From contig NZ_JAHRCY010000042.1 in the NCBI RefSeq assembly GCF_019083965.1, forward strand, positions 1-40,756: DNA of 40,756 nucleotides, read 5' to 3'. The stretch comes from Catellatospora tritici (GTDB lineage Bacteria; Actinomycetota; Actinomycetes; Mycobacteriales; Micromonosporaceae). The notes beneath the pieces were generated by a model. That model saw only the letters and a list, made by a program, of their open reading frames with translations, made no database searches and had not been told where the DNA came from. Position 1 is the first letter of the stretch. Each line of letters starts with the position of its first letter. Positions 1 through 8,927 of the stretch are shown here, piece by piece. Made by a program: the position numbers and the translations under genes.

Positions 1-2
1 AG

Positions 3-116
3 GACGCAGCGATCGGCGCCTACATCCGATGGCGCAACCACCGCGCCCAACCCAAGACCAACTTCGCCCCGAACTCACGAATTCGCGAGCCGGGTTACAC
101 CATCAAGGCCGCGTGA
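3..116 (+). pseudogene. IS630-type transposase, C-terminal tail
   Basis: The frame is open from the window edge and ends at TGA 114-116. It gives 37 residues containing YIRWRNHRAQPK, the kind of basic C-terminus seen in IS630-family DDE transposases. The body of the gene lies outside the window, so catalytic residues cannot be checked. Helicase-like coding sequence begins within two bases of the stop, so no terminal inverted repeat is visible on this side. That suggests a deletion fused the element to its neighbour. The family call rests on the short tail only. Confidence 0.55.
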
Positions 117-117
117 C

Positions 118-729
118 GAGGCACTAGAGCGGTACCAGCGCCACATACGCAGGCATTTCGGCGATGAAGAGGCCAAGCGCATCGAGGTGACCACCTCGCA
201 CAAGTACAAGGGTCGAGAGGCAGACTCCGTCATTGTCGCCGGCGCGGATGACAGAAACTATCCGCTCGTCCACCACACCGCCGCACTCTTCGAGGTCTTC
301 GGCGACACCGTCGATCGACTGGTAGATGCAGAGCGACGTCTCTTCTACGTCGCAACGACCCGAGCGCAGGCATCATTGTGCTATCTGGTGACCGCCGAGC
401 AGGCATCGCCGTTCATACCAGCCGCCGTGGCCGACGTCGAGACGGTCGTGTGGACCGATCTGCCGGCAGCCGTGTCCCCGCCGACGTCGATGGTCGTGAT
501 CCGGATCTACGACGCCTACGACATCAAGGAGACCCTCAAGGATCCCTACGGCTTCAGGTTCGACAGGGATACGGAGACCTGGTACAAGTACCGTCCGGCT
601 AAGGACTTCGACTTTCCGTCTATCCGCCGACTACTCTCCTTCATCGGTCCACGCCTGATCGAGGTCAGGAACGACTCGAACCAGCTGCTTCATCAGGCGG
701 GAACACGAATCTCACGCGCGGCCATCTGA
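118..729 (+). pseudogene. UvrD/Rep-family helicase, C-terminal fragment
   Basis: UvrD-like superfamily 1 helicases unwind DNA in repair and recombination. The motif region TTSHKYKGREAD (motif V type) and DERRLFYVATTRA-like residues (here AERRLFYVATTRAQ, motif VI) are clear. Helicase-like sequence can be read in frame from about 118 (LERYQRHIRRHFGDEEAKR), upstream of the first possible start, GTG at 187. The Walker A and B motors are absent, so this is a 3' remnant of about 200 codons. The 5' part was replaced by the IS630 tail. It probably has no ATPase activity. Confidence 0.75.
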
Positions 730-994
730 GCAGGCGCCATGAGCCACCAGATGCTGTATCTCGGTGAGGCAGTGCGTCGCGGCGGGCCTGGGCTGAGCCG
801 CGCGCTTTGGAACCGGCGAGCCACCAACTCGGCTCAGCCATTGGACTCTCGAACTGCGCCGCCAGACCGGTCTCTTACGGAGCGAGATGTCTGCAACGAG
901 GAAGCGGCCAACCGCACCTTCCAGAACCTGGGGGAACAAGCCGCAACCGGCAGGCGATGGTTCTCGATTCGCCGACCGGCTTACCACAAAGAGT

Positions 995-1266
995 TCAACG
1001 ACTCAGGTGCCAATGGCAACGCTGTGCCATAACCATTTGCGTGGCTTCAGGATCCGCAAGCCGCTGACCGAGCGTGGCTACTGCGAGAAGTTCCGGCAAC
1101 ATCTCGTTGAACTTGAGTTGGCGTACGGCGTCGTCGGTAACGTCCGGTGATGGCACTGGATGGCCCTCGAAAGCGTCGATGGAACGTCGCAGCGAAGAAC
1201 GATCGACGTCCGAACGCAGCCGCACTGAATGGTTCTCCACTCGCGTGTCGCAGTCGACAGCACTAG
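995..1266 (-). pseudogene. Lhr-like DEAD/DEAH helicase, C-terminal exon-like piece
   Basis: On the minus strand this frame reads from the IS701 insertion point to a TGA at 995-997. It contains SVRLRSDVDRSSLRRS and LKFNEMLPELLAVATLGQRL, which resemble the extreme C-terminus of actinobacterial Lhr-like helicases. It is the continuation of the fragment at 3069-4539. If the IS and one CTAG copy are removed, the two pieces join in frame as ...AALPS-AVDCDTRVENH... With the IS present, it has no start or promoter of its own. Confidence 0.7.
1263..1266. repeat. CTAG target-site duplication, left copy
   Basis: CTAG directly precedes the left inverted repeat. The matching copy is at 3069-3072. Confidence 0.75.
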
Positions 1267-1280
1267 TACGGCAGTGCCGG
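1267..1280 (+). repeat. IS701 left terminal inverted repeat
   Basis: TACGGCAGTGCCGG pairs with the complement of the right end, with three mismatches. Confidence 0.8.
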
Positions 1281-1338
1281 TTCGTGCTCTGAGCTGCCTG
1301 GATGCCTGAGGGCGGCCACCGTCTGATCATCGAATGTT

Positions 1339-2657
1339 GTGGACAAGTCGATAAGCAAGACGGTGGCCGCTGCGCACAGCGTAGGGCCTGCCGCGTCACG
1401 GGTGTTCGACGAGGCGATGGCCCAGATCTCCGGCCGGTTCTCGGGGGTCGAGCCGCGGCTGGTGGCCAGGGACTTCGTGCGGGCGCTGATGGCGGCGGTG
1501 GACCGGAAGAACTGCTGGCAACTGGCCGAGGCGGCCGGGCATGAGCGGCCCTCGCGGATGCAGCGGCTGCTGCGGATGGCGGTGTGGGACGCCGAGGCCG
1601 TGGTCGCCGACATGCGTGACCTGATCACCACCCGGTTGGCGCACCCGGACGCGGTTCTCGTGGTCGACGAGACCGGGTTCTTGAAGAAGGGCGTGTGCTC
1701 GGTCGGCGTGCAGCGCCAGTACTGCGGGACCGCCGGACGGGTGGAGAACAGCCAGGTCGCCGTGTTTCTTGCCTACGCCTCTCCGCACGGGCGGGCGCTG
1801 GTCGACCGCAAGCTGTACGTGCCGAAGTCGTGGACCGTCGACGCCGAACGCTGCGGCAGGCGGGCATCCCCGCAGACTTGGAGTTCGCAACCAAGCCAGC
1901 CCTGGCTGTGCAGATGATCGACGCGGCGGTCGCCAGTGGTGTGCGGGTCGGGTTCGTCACCGCCGACGAGGCATACGGCCGTGATCCGGCGCTGAGACAG
2001 CGGCTTCGGGAGCTGGGCATCGGCTATGTCCTGGCCGTTGCCCGCAACCACTACGCGCAGATCACCACGGTGGTCAAAGAGCGCGTCGACGTGACCGAGT
2101 CCTGGCTGTCGGAGCTGGCCTGGCAGCGGCGCAGCTGCGGACCCGGCTCCAAAGGTGAGCGGTTCTACGACTGGGCCTGGGTCGGCATCCACGACGACGG
2201 ACCCGGCCTGCACAGCCTCCTCATCCGCCGCAACAGCGACGGCGACCTCGCGTTCTACCGCTGCTGGACCCCGCGACCAGCACCGCTTGGCACCCTGGTC
2301 CGGGTCGCCGGCACCAGATGGACGGTCGAGGAGACCTTCCAGATCGCCAAAGGCCAGGTCGGGCTCGACCAGTACCAGTGCCGCAACTGGACCTCTTGGC
2401 ACCGGTTCACCGTCTTGGCCGTGGTCGCCCTGGCCGTCCTGACCCTCACCACCGCAGCCCTGGCCACCCCTGCAGCCGCGACGATGCTCGCGCTGACCGT
2501 CGCCGAGACCCGCCGCCTGATCACCGCGCTGCACCACCGGCCACCAGACATCCCACACCTGCTGCGCTGGTCCTACTGGCGACGCAGACACCAGGCCACA
2601 GCACGAACCAGCCACTACCGCCGCCGCGAGTTACAGCAGCTCAGCCAGCAGACATAA
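1339..2657 (+). pseudogene. IS701-family transposase, one frameshift
   Basis: This is a DDE transposase of about 440 codons encoded in two overlapping frames. The N-terminal part from 1339 carries VVDETGFLKKG (first Asp). The rest, read in the -1 frame, carries VTADEAYG (second Asp) and RWTVEETFQ (Glu). Homology passes from one frame to the other at about 1850-1856, where TGCGGCAG would read through as TGCCGGCAG if one C were added. IS701 transposases are normally one ORF, and I see no slippery heptamer at the junction. I therefore call it a one-base deletion (or assembly error), not programmed frameshifting. All three catalytic residues are otherwise present. Confidence 0.85.
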
Positions 2658-2713
2658 CCCGTATGTGGAGTGTGACCTGCAGGTATGGGCCCGCACCGTG
2701 AGTGCCAGTGCAT

Positions 2714-2968
2714 TCAGAGGAGCTTGTAGGCCCATTTCACGGTGGCAAATGCGGACTTAGGGCGCACGGTGGTGCCGTCGAGACGCTCGACCACCGGCTG
2801 AGGGAGGCCTCGTGGATTCACGTCGTCGAGCCACAACGTTTCGCCCTTGCGCAGAAACAGGGCTCGTTCGAGCGTGATGAACCAACAACTGCCGTTGACC
2901 ATGATCTCGCTGATCATGAGGGCCTTCGGGGCAACGATTCGGTCACCGAGGAGCTGCATGGCATACAT
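2714..2968 (-). CDS. Small hypothetical ORF inside the IS701 element
   Basis: This 84-residue ORF lies antisense to the transposase, between its stop codon and the right inverted repeat. The sequence looks protein-like, with alternating hydrophobic and charged residues (for example ALFLRKGETLWLDDVN), and GC is lower than in the surroundings. I do not recognise a family. No convincing Shine-Dalgarno lies directly before the ATG at 2968. It could be a passenger gene, a relic of a gene captured earlier, or a chance frame. Confidence 0.35.
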   Translation of the reverse strand: MYAMQLLGDRIVAPKALMISEIMVNGSCWFITLERALFLRKGETLWLDDVNPRGLPQPVVERLDGTTVRPKSAFATVKWAYKLL

Positions 2969-3054
2969 GGTCGCATGCCAATGTTGGCAGGAGGTGCAAG
3001 CTGATGAGCGAACGCAACCGGGAACATCATGAGCTACAGCAGGTCAGCGGATAA

Positions 3055-3068
3055 CCGTGACTGCAGTA
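3055..3068 (-). repeat. IS701 right terminal inverted repeat
   Basis: The minus strand reads TACTGCAGTCACGG, matching the left end at 11 of 14 positions. It is followed outward by CTAG (3069-3072). Confidence 0.8.
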
Positions 3069-4539
3069 CTAGGCAGGGCTGCGGCGAGATTGGCGTTGCC
3101 TCGTCCGCCGGCCCAGGTCCACCACGTACGGTTCTCGCCGTCATCAACGATGACGGTCCCGTCAGCGGCGGCTCTCGCTCCGGTTTCGTCGCGGAGTTTG
3201 GTCAATGTCGCCGTGGCACGCTGGGACAGCTCGACTGCAGGGTTCGTGCCTAGAAGGACGGCGCGTTGTGCCTGACTGAGAGGGTTTGAGTGCGGGAGCT
3301 CGGTGCCGCTCCAGAGGCTGCGGGCGTTGTGGTCGCTGGGTTCTACGTAGCAGCGCTGGTGTTTCCAGTCGATGTGGTTGACCTGCCATGATCGTCCGCC
3401 CAGGGACAGCCGCTTGGGGCCTTCGGTCTTGAGCATGAGCGTGATCGGGTCGGCTCCGCCGATCTCGGTCCGGCCGTGTAGCACTGTGAATTGCGGCGGC
3501 GCGGTGAAGACGGCGAGCAGGTCCATGAAGTTGCGGTGCCCGTACTGGCGTTCGGCGGCCGCACCGATGAACAGCATGCCGCCTTCGTCTCGTTCGATGT
3601 GCTCCGAATCGATGAGGTGGCGGACGATATCCGGGGCGGTCTCGTCGAACAGCGGCAGGTCACCCCACCAGTCTGCCCAGGTGGTGTCTCCGATGCGCCC
3701 TTCCTCCAGGCAGAGCGCAAGGATCTGCTGTGCGGCAATGTGGCGAGGCTTAGGTGGGGCGGTGACGGGTTCGACAAATCCGCTTTGCCACAGGTGAAGT
3801 AGCCCGGCAGCGTGAAGTAGGCCATTCTGGCGCGTGGCGAGGAACAGCATGTTGCGCTGGCTGTCGGCTCGGCGGCCGGTCCTGCCGAGCCGCTGCAGGA
3901 ATGAGGCGACGGTGGTGGGGCGTCGATCTGAATGACGCGGTCGAGGTCTCCGACGTCGATGCCGAGTTCCAGGGTTGAGGTGGAGACGATCACGCAGTCG
4001 CGGGCTTCGGCGAACGCCTGCTCGGCTTGCTTGCGCTCGTCTACCGACAGGGATGAGTGCGATACGAAGGTCGCTACACCCTTGCTGCGCAGTTCAAGTG
4101 CGAGTTCTTCGAAGCGGCGGCGGGAATCGGCGAAAACCAGTCGTTTCTCGCCGCGGTGCAGCGCCGCGATGACGGTCGCGGCGTTCTGGTGTTTCCGACG
4201 TAGTCCAGGCTGACCTCGGCCTCGACCGGTGTTCCGGTGGTGACGCCCGGAGCGATGACCGTTGCCGGGCGCCGACCCGCGGCGGAGCCTTGCAGCCAGT
4301 TGAGCAGTTGTGCGGGATTTTCCTACGGCGGCCGAGAGTCCGACCCGTTGGATTGGCCTGCCTGCAAGGCGCGTCAGCCGTTCGAGGACGGCCAGCAGAT
4401 GCCAGCCTGGATCGTCACCGGCGAAGGCGTGTACCTCGTCGACGACGACGGCCTGGAGGTCGGCGAAGAATTCTCGTGGCGTCACGAGCCGCGACACCAG
4501 CAGGGACTCAAGAGATTCGGGCGTGGTCACCAGGTGGTG
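3069..4539 (-). pseudogene. Lhr-like DEAD/DEAH-box helicase, central part, N-terminus lost
   Basis: Lhr-type superfamily 2 helicases act in DNA repair and RNA/DNA unwinding. Reading from 4539 down: TTPESLESLL (motif Ib region), VVVDEVHAFAGDD (motif II, DEVH), VGLSA-VG (motif III), CVIVSTSTLELGIDVGD (motif V), then QRLGRTGRR (motif VI) in a second frame, followed by a long C-terminal region with WWTWAGGRGNANLAAALPS. Walker A and the N-terminus are missing. Single-base lesions occur near 4310 (an extra A in an A run), near 4205 and near 3920, besides the IS701 insertion at 3068. The 3' end continues at 995-1266. It is not functional as it stands. Confidence 0.8.
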
Positions 4540-4712
4540 CGAGCCTCGTCGGCACGGCGGGCGATCGACCGCACGGCGTTGCCGGTCAGGGACGCAAGAA
4601 GCGGCTCGTCGATCCAGGATGCAGCTGCCGTCGGGGTCGCGACGACATAGACCCCCCAGCGGTCAGCCTGCATCTCATAGAGATTAATTCGGCAACCGCT
4701 GGCTAGCTCCAC
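4527..4712 (-). pseudogene. Flavoprotein-family (PF02441-like) fragment
   Basis: The 61-residue frame contains RWGVYVVATPTAAASWID followed by LLASLTGNAVRS and a run of RRADEART. This matches the pattern of FMN-binding flavoprotein domains of the phosphopantothenoylcysteine decarboxylase type in actinobacteria (VVATP...WID...LTGHPVR). The rest of the domain, including the catalytic part, is missing. Downstream it runs into helicase sequence in another frame, and upstream it stops near two IS-like repeats. I infer a fragment left by rearrangement. The family call comes from pattern recall only. Confidence 0.45.
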
Positions 4713-4719
4713 CTGTGTT

Positions 4720-4764
4720 GTCCCGGTAGATGCTTGACATCGGCGTCCCAGTAGCTGCTTGACA
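4720..4764 (+). repeat. Tandem 20-bp repeats, possible IS21-type end
   Basis: Two near-identical 20-mers at 4720-4739 and 4745-4764 differ at two positions (25-bp period). Both end in TGCTTGACA. IS21-family ends often carry such multiple repeats that bind the transposase. No IstA/IstB coding sequence is visible, so this would be an orphan end. A binding site for an unknown regulator is an alternative. Confidence 0.4.
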
Positions 4765-4900
4765 GTCGGCCGTGATGCCCAGCTGGGCTTACCTACGCTA
4801 TGTAGCAGGAGGTCTCACTTTGAAAGCGCGGAGTCAGGTGATCTGGTCCGAGCCGCGTCCACGATCCAGCTGCCAGGCGATCTGGTATGGCAACGGCGCC

Positions 4901-5722
4901 TTATTGGTCGCCCCTGACCCAATGCAGGCGCTTGTGGATGACCGCTTTGCCTCCCCCCTCGGCGGCCCTTCGCTGCCTCATGGCATGAACGTTCTCACGC
5001 ATGCGGCGTTCGGCCGCCAGGTCCAGCATGGCTACGTAGTACTCGTCCACCGGAAGGCCGTCCAGGTCGCGTGTTCTCACCGGCACGCCCCTCATCGCCC
5101 CCTCGGTGTCGACGGGCATCAGCAACTCCAGCACATCAGCCAGCACCATGGCTCGGTGCGCTACGGGAGCATTGCCTAGAAACAGGTCGTATCTGGAGCG
5201 CATGAGTTGCTCCAGCTCCGCCAGTGCATCGATGTCGACCAGCCCGGTTGCCGGGTCCACATCAACGAAACCTATGGTCATCTCGCGGTATGCCACCCGC
5301 CACCTCGTCGGACCGCTGTAGACCGGTGGCACCTCCGAGACGAGCGGGACGAGCGACCTCGCCAATCTCCACGGCTCTTCCGGCCGGTCGACCGTGAACC
5401 CTGCGGGCACGCCGTTGGGGCCCGGGCGGTACGGATCCAGGAAGAGCCTGATGGGCTGTGCGAGCCCGTCAGCATCGACCCGGTATACATCGACGACACC
5501 GATCCCACCTGGAGTCGAGCCCAGACGGGTAAAGCTCAGAGTTGACCCACCCGGGCCACGCAGCCGACTCAGATACCGTCGCTCATTGAACGCGTGCAGC
5601 AGCGCGCCCCCGCCAACAGTGATCGGCTCCTCTGGCGTGTAGCCGATGCCGCTGAACTCGACCACGTCTGACCATCTCCGTTCCGGCTTCTCCGGCCGCC
5701 CCGCGGCAGCCCTGACGTGCAC
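4901..5722 (-). CDS. Hypothetical protein downstream of the TIR-STAND gene
   Basis: The protein has about 273 residues from GTG at 5722. GTG 5665, behind a GGAG, would give 254 aa. The frame is also open further upstream, overlapping the TIR-STAND gene. I see no signal peptide, membrane segment or motif I can name. The N-terminal half is rich in Gly, Pro and beta-type sequence. The C-terminal third is helical and charged (RSRYDLFLGNAPVAHRAM, then AERRMRENVHAMRQRR). It lies immediately downstream of the TIR-NB-ARC-TPR gene on the same strand, with at most about 90 bp between, so co-transcription is likely. It may be a partner or effector of that protein. The function is unknown. Confidence 0.65.
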   Translation of the reverse strand: MHVRAAAGRPEKPERRWSDVVEFSGIGYTPEEPITVGGGALLHAFNERRYLSRLRGPGGSTLSFTRLGSTPGGIGVVDVYRVDADGLAQPIRLFLDPYRPGPNGVPAGFTVDRPEEPWRLARSLVPLVSEVPPVYSGPTRWRVAYREMTIGFVDVDPATGLVDIDALAELEQLMRSRYDLFLGNAPVAHRAMVLADVLELLMPVDTEGAMRGVPVRTRDLDGLPVDEYYVAMLDLAAERRMRENVHAMRQRRAAEGGGKAVIHKRLHWVRGDQ

Positions 5723-5753
5723 GATCGGGTTCGGTTGAAACGCTCGGCGGCGT

Positions 5754-8700
5754 TCACGGCATGTCGGAAGGCCCGGCGACGGTATGGTCCTGCTCACGGA
5801 CCGCAGCGGCTATACCGAGGAACTGCTGCAACACGTTCTTGGTGAATGGGTGCTCCGCGCCAAGGATGCGCAGCGCGTCAAGGGCGTTCTCGCCCCACAG
5901 CGTTACCGCCTTGCCTACTTGGCCCGCGGCTGCGTAGACGTTGGCCAGGTTCTGGCGGATGGACAGCGTGTCGGGGTGGTCAGAGCCGAGCACGCGTTGG
6001 CAGTCGGCAACCAAGTCCTCGAGAAGCGACACCGCCTTATCCGTGTCGCCCGACTCGTTATAGGCCGTTGCCACGTTGTTGCGAGACTGCAGCGATTCGG
6101 GATGGTCAGCCCCCAACACTCGAATCCGGTCGGCGAGAGTGGCCTCGAATAGCGGGACCGCCGCAGCCATGTTCCCGGCCCGCTGATATGCGGTCGCGAG
6201 GTTGTTTCGCGCCGTGAATGTCGCCGGACTGTCTGGGCCAAGAACCCGAAGCGCTTCGGACAGGCATACCGTCATCAGTCGGAAGGCCTCGTCCAAGTGC
6301 CCGCCCTCCAGATAGGCGTGGGCAAGGTTGTTGCGAGCCCTCAAGGTGCTGGGGTTGTCGTTCCCCAGCACTCGCAGACGTTCGGCGAGACTCGTCTCCA
6401 GCAACGAGATGGCCTTGTCCATCTGTCCCGCCGCCTGGTATGCCTGGCCCAAACTGCCGATAGCCTGCAGAGTGTGGGGGTCATCAGGCCCATGAACACG
6501 CTGCCGGTCAGCGGCGCTGGCCTCGAGCAGCGCAATGGCCTCGTCGAGTTTCCCCGCCGCCTGGTATGCCAGCGCCAGGTTGTTGCGGGCATTCAGCGTG
6601 TTGGGGTGGTCGGGTCCGAGTACCCGCGCCCGGTCGGCGACGGTTGCCACGAACAGCTCAATAGCCTTGTCCAGTTTTCCGAGGGACTGATAGGCGGAGG
6701 CAAGCTGGTCGCTAGACCTCAGAGTCTCCGGGTGATCGGCTCCCAGGGTCCGCAACGCGTCGCGATGCGCCGTTTCCAGCACCGCGATAGCTCTGCTCAC
6801 CTGCCCGGAGGCTCGGTAAGCGCCTGCGAGGTTGTTACGGGACAGAATGGTGACTGGATGGCTGCCACCGAACAGGCGCGCTCGAGCGGCGAGCGTCGCC
6901 TCGAACATCGGGATGGCGCGGTTCAGTTTTCCTGCCGACGCGTAGGCGAGAGCAAGGTTGTTGCCTGAAATGAGAGTGTCCGGGGCGTCGGCGCCCAGGA
7001 CCCGGATCCGGTCGAGCAGCGTCGCCTCGTAGAGTGGAATCGCCTGTTCGAGCTGGCCAGCGGCCTCGTGCGCATACGCCACGTTGTCTCGCGAGCCGAG
7101 GGTCGCAGGATCGGCCGGCCCCAGGTTATCTTCGTCGAGGCGCAGCGCCTTCTCATACAGGGGCAGGGCAGCCCTGGGTTGGCCGTGGGTCTGCAAGTAT
7201 GAACCGCCCCGGTTGAGCAACCACGAAGTGCGGTCACTCTCGCCGAGGTGCGGGCTGTCGTGCCTGGTCGCGGCAAGTACGTGCGGCAGCAATGCGCGCC
7301 ACACCGGCCAGCCGTCCGGCGAGTCCTCGACCCGTCCGGGCAGATGACTGAAAAGCAGCTCCCGGATCTCCTGTATCGTCATGTGCCGCTCGGAGGTCGC
7401 CAGTGGCCGCCGGATGGCTGCGGCGAGCAGCCGGTGCACGATGATGCCATCGGAGCTGCGGCGTGCCAGGCTACGTGCATACAGCGCGCCGACGGCGGCG
7501 TTGAATCGCAGCCGGTCGCCAGCCAGTTCCTTCAGCGGCGCGGGAAGCAGGTCGGCATGTCGGGCGAACAGGTCCAGGGGTACCGGCTCCGGTCCGAGAA
7601 ACGCGCACAGTTGCAGCAGCTGTTCAGCTGCCGGGCTGACGAGGTGCAGACTGGTCTGCGACAGGTGCCAGACCGTGGCGACGGTGTGCTCATAACCGCG
7701 CGCGTAGCCCTGGTCGAGGAGTTGTTCGCCCTGGAAGCGCAGCAGGTCGAGATACTCGTGGGGTGGCGTGCCGGTCTCGGCGAGGAACGCCGCGGCCTGC
7801 TCGACGGCCAGCGGCAGCCGCCCGAGTTCCTCCACCACCTGGCTGGCGATGTCGTCGCCGATATCGGGCAGCCGGGTGCGTAGCAGCGCGACAGCCTCAG
7901 CCGGTGTGAGAACGTCGACGTCGAGCCGAGATCCGAGAGCTTCGAATCCGCTCTGTCGTGACGTGATGATGACATGGCCGGCGCCGGCACGCGGAAGCCA
8001 CTCGAGCAAGTCGCCGGGCTGGTTGGCATTGTCGTAGACCAGCAGCCAGGCAACATCAGTGTGGGTCAGCGCGGCAACCACTGCGCGGGCAGTTTCGGTC
8101 TCATCGGAGTAAGCAGGCACACCGAGGATCGGGGCCATGGCCGCCGTTTGAGCGGGGATGAGCTCGACGCGTTCGGCGTTGATCCAGGCGATGAGGTCGT
8201 AGTCGGCACGATGCCGCCGCAGGTACTCGGTCGCGAGCTGCGTCTTACCCACCCCGCCGGTACCCTGCAGCGCTTCGACCGACACCGACCGTCCCCAATA
8301 CAGGTGCTCCTCAAGGTCCAGCAGCAGTTGTTCACGGCCGACGAAAAAGGGATTCGGCTCGGGCAGGCCGCTGCCGATGATGACCGGCCGGCGCTGCGGC
8401 GGCGGAGCCACCGCAGCGATGTCCTCGCGTAGCCGGTCGACGAACTTGCTGACCGGTATGCCGTCTCCGCTCGCGATCGTGGCGTATTGGATGCCTTCAA
8501 GCCGCCGGAACGGTTCTCCCGCCAGCAAGATCGGCCGTACCGGCCGACGTTGGTAGCGTGCGCGGCCGACCTCCAGCTGCACCCATTGGGATATTTCGGC
8601 GTTCGGAGACATTAGAACTACCAGGGCGGCAGCACCGTCCACCCTGGCGCGAAGTGCCCGCTCCCATCTATCGCCGCTGACCAGGTCGTCGTCCCACCAG

Positions 8701-8915
8701 ACCGGAACTCCGACCGAGGCAAGCGCACGTGCCAGCTCCCTCGCGTGCTGCATGTCCGGCTCCTTATGCGAGTAGGAGACGAACACATATGGGCCATCCG
8801 CCGCCTGGGGTGCAACAGACTCAAGCGAATCAGAGTGGCGCAGCGGAAAGCCCGACGGCGCCGAAGTCTGCTGTGGCGCCTCGGACTCCGCGTTCTGGCG
8901 TGATGGTAGATCCAC
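5754..8915 (-). CDS. TIR-NB-ARC-TPR STAND protein
   Basis: This 1053-aa protein starts at GTG 8915, 5-6 bases after GAGGGG. The open frame extends to 9116, but upstream residues are low-complexity and lack a site. Residues 42-170 form a TIR domain (YVFVSYSHKEPD). Trp111 and Glu115 in WVQLE lie where TIR NADases carry their catalytic Glu. NB-ARC follows, with Walker A GTGGVGKT at 218-225 and a Walker B-like WLLVYDNA at about 285. From about residue 600 there are about 11 tetratricopeptide repeats with a 42-residue period (for example ARNNLALAYQAAGKLDEAI). The layout is that of bacterial NLR-like sensors. The TPR part would sense a ligand, NB-ARC would oligomerise, and TIR would consume NAD or make a signal. 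A role in phage defence is inferred. The reading frame is intact throughout. Confidence 0.88.
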   Translation of the reverse strand: MDLPSRQNAESEAPQQTSAPSGFPLRHSDSLESVAPQAADGPYVFVSYSHKEPDMQHARELARALASVGVPVWWDDDLVSGDRWERALRARVDGAAALVVLMSPNAEISQWVQLEVGRARYQRRPVRPILLAGEPFRRLEGIQYATIASGDGIPVSKFVDRLREDIAAVAPPPQRRPVIIGSGLPEPNPFFVGREQLLLDLEEHLYWGRSVSVEALQGTGGVGKTQLATEYLRRHRADYDLIAWINAERVELIPAQTAAMAPILGVPAYSDETETARAVVAALTHTDVAWLLVYDNANQPGDLLEWLPRAGAGHVIITSRQSGFEALGSRLDVDVLTPAEAVALLRTRLPDIGDDIASQVVEELGRLPLAVEQAAAFLAETGTPPHEYLDLLRFQGEQLLDQGYARGYEHTVATVWHLSQTSLHLVSPAAEQLLQLCAFLGPEPVPLDLFARHADLLPAPLKELAGDRLRFNAAVGALYARSLARRSSDGIIVHRLLAAAIRRPLATSERHMTIQEIRELLFSHLPGRVEDSPDGWPVWRALLPHVLAATRHDSPHLGESDRTSWLLNRGGSYLQTHGQPRAALPLYEKALRLDEDNLGPADPATLGSRDNVAYAHEAAGQLEQAIPLYEATLLDRIRVLGADAPDTLISGNNLALAYASAGKLNRAIPMFEATLAARARLFGGSHPVTILSRNNLAGAYRASGQVSRAIAVLETAHRDALRTLGADHPETLRSSDQLASAYQSLGKLDKAIELFVATVADRARVLGPDHPNTLNARNNLALAYQAAGKLDEAIALLEASAADRQRVHGPDDPHTLQAIGSLGQAYQAAGQMDKAISLLETSLAERLRVLGNDNPSTLRARNNLAHAYLEGGHLDEAFRLMTVCLSEALRVLGPDSPATFTARNNLATAYQRAGNMAAAVPLFEATLADRIRVLGADHPESLQSRNNVATAYNESGDTDKAVSLLEDLVADCQRVLGSDHPDTLSIRQNLANVYAAAGQVGKAVTLWGENALDALRILGAEHPFTKNVLQQFLGIAAAVREQDHTVAGPSDMP

Positions 8916-8919
8916 ATTG

Positions 8920-8927
8920 TCCCCTCT
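8920..8927 (-). promoter_or_regulatory. Shine-Dalgarno deciding the TIR-STAND start
   Basis: The minus strand reads AGAGGGGA just before GTG 8915. This makes that GTG preferable to the longer frame starting at 9116. Confidence 0.6.

Larger units (their letters stand above)
1267..3068 (+). mobile_element. IS701-family insertion sequence inserted in a helicase gene
   Basis: The element is bounded by imperfect 14-bp inverted repeats: TACGGCAGTGCCGG at 1267-1280 and the complement of TACTGCAGTCACGG at 3055-3068 (11 of 14 identical). CTAG lies directly outside both ends (1263-1266 and 3069-3072), as expected for a 4-bp CTAG/YTAR target duplication of IS701-type elements. Excision restores the interrupted helicase frame, which independently confirms the boundaries. 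The 1802-bp length exceeds my expectation of about 1.4-1.5 kb for the family because about 400 bp follow the transposase. The transposase is frameshifted, so the copy is probably immobile on its own. Confidence 0.85.

Noticed and set aside
1850..1856. Programmed frameshift in the IS701 transposase
   Set aside because: No slippery heptamer or stem-loop was seen, and IS701 transposases are normally single ORFs. A one-base deletion explains it.
1773..2615. 280-residue minus-strand ORF
   Set aside because: It is a shadow of the IS701 transposase, whose DDE motifs lie on the plus strand.
5784..8432. Plus-strand ORFs of 120-220 residues and a 126-bp DNA periodicity
   Set aside because: The periodicity comes from the tetratricopeptide repeats of the minus-strand gene. 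The plus-strand ORFs are shadows. It is not a CRISPR array or satellite repeat.
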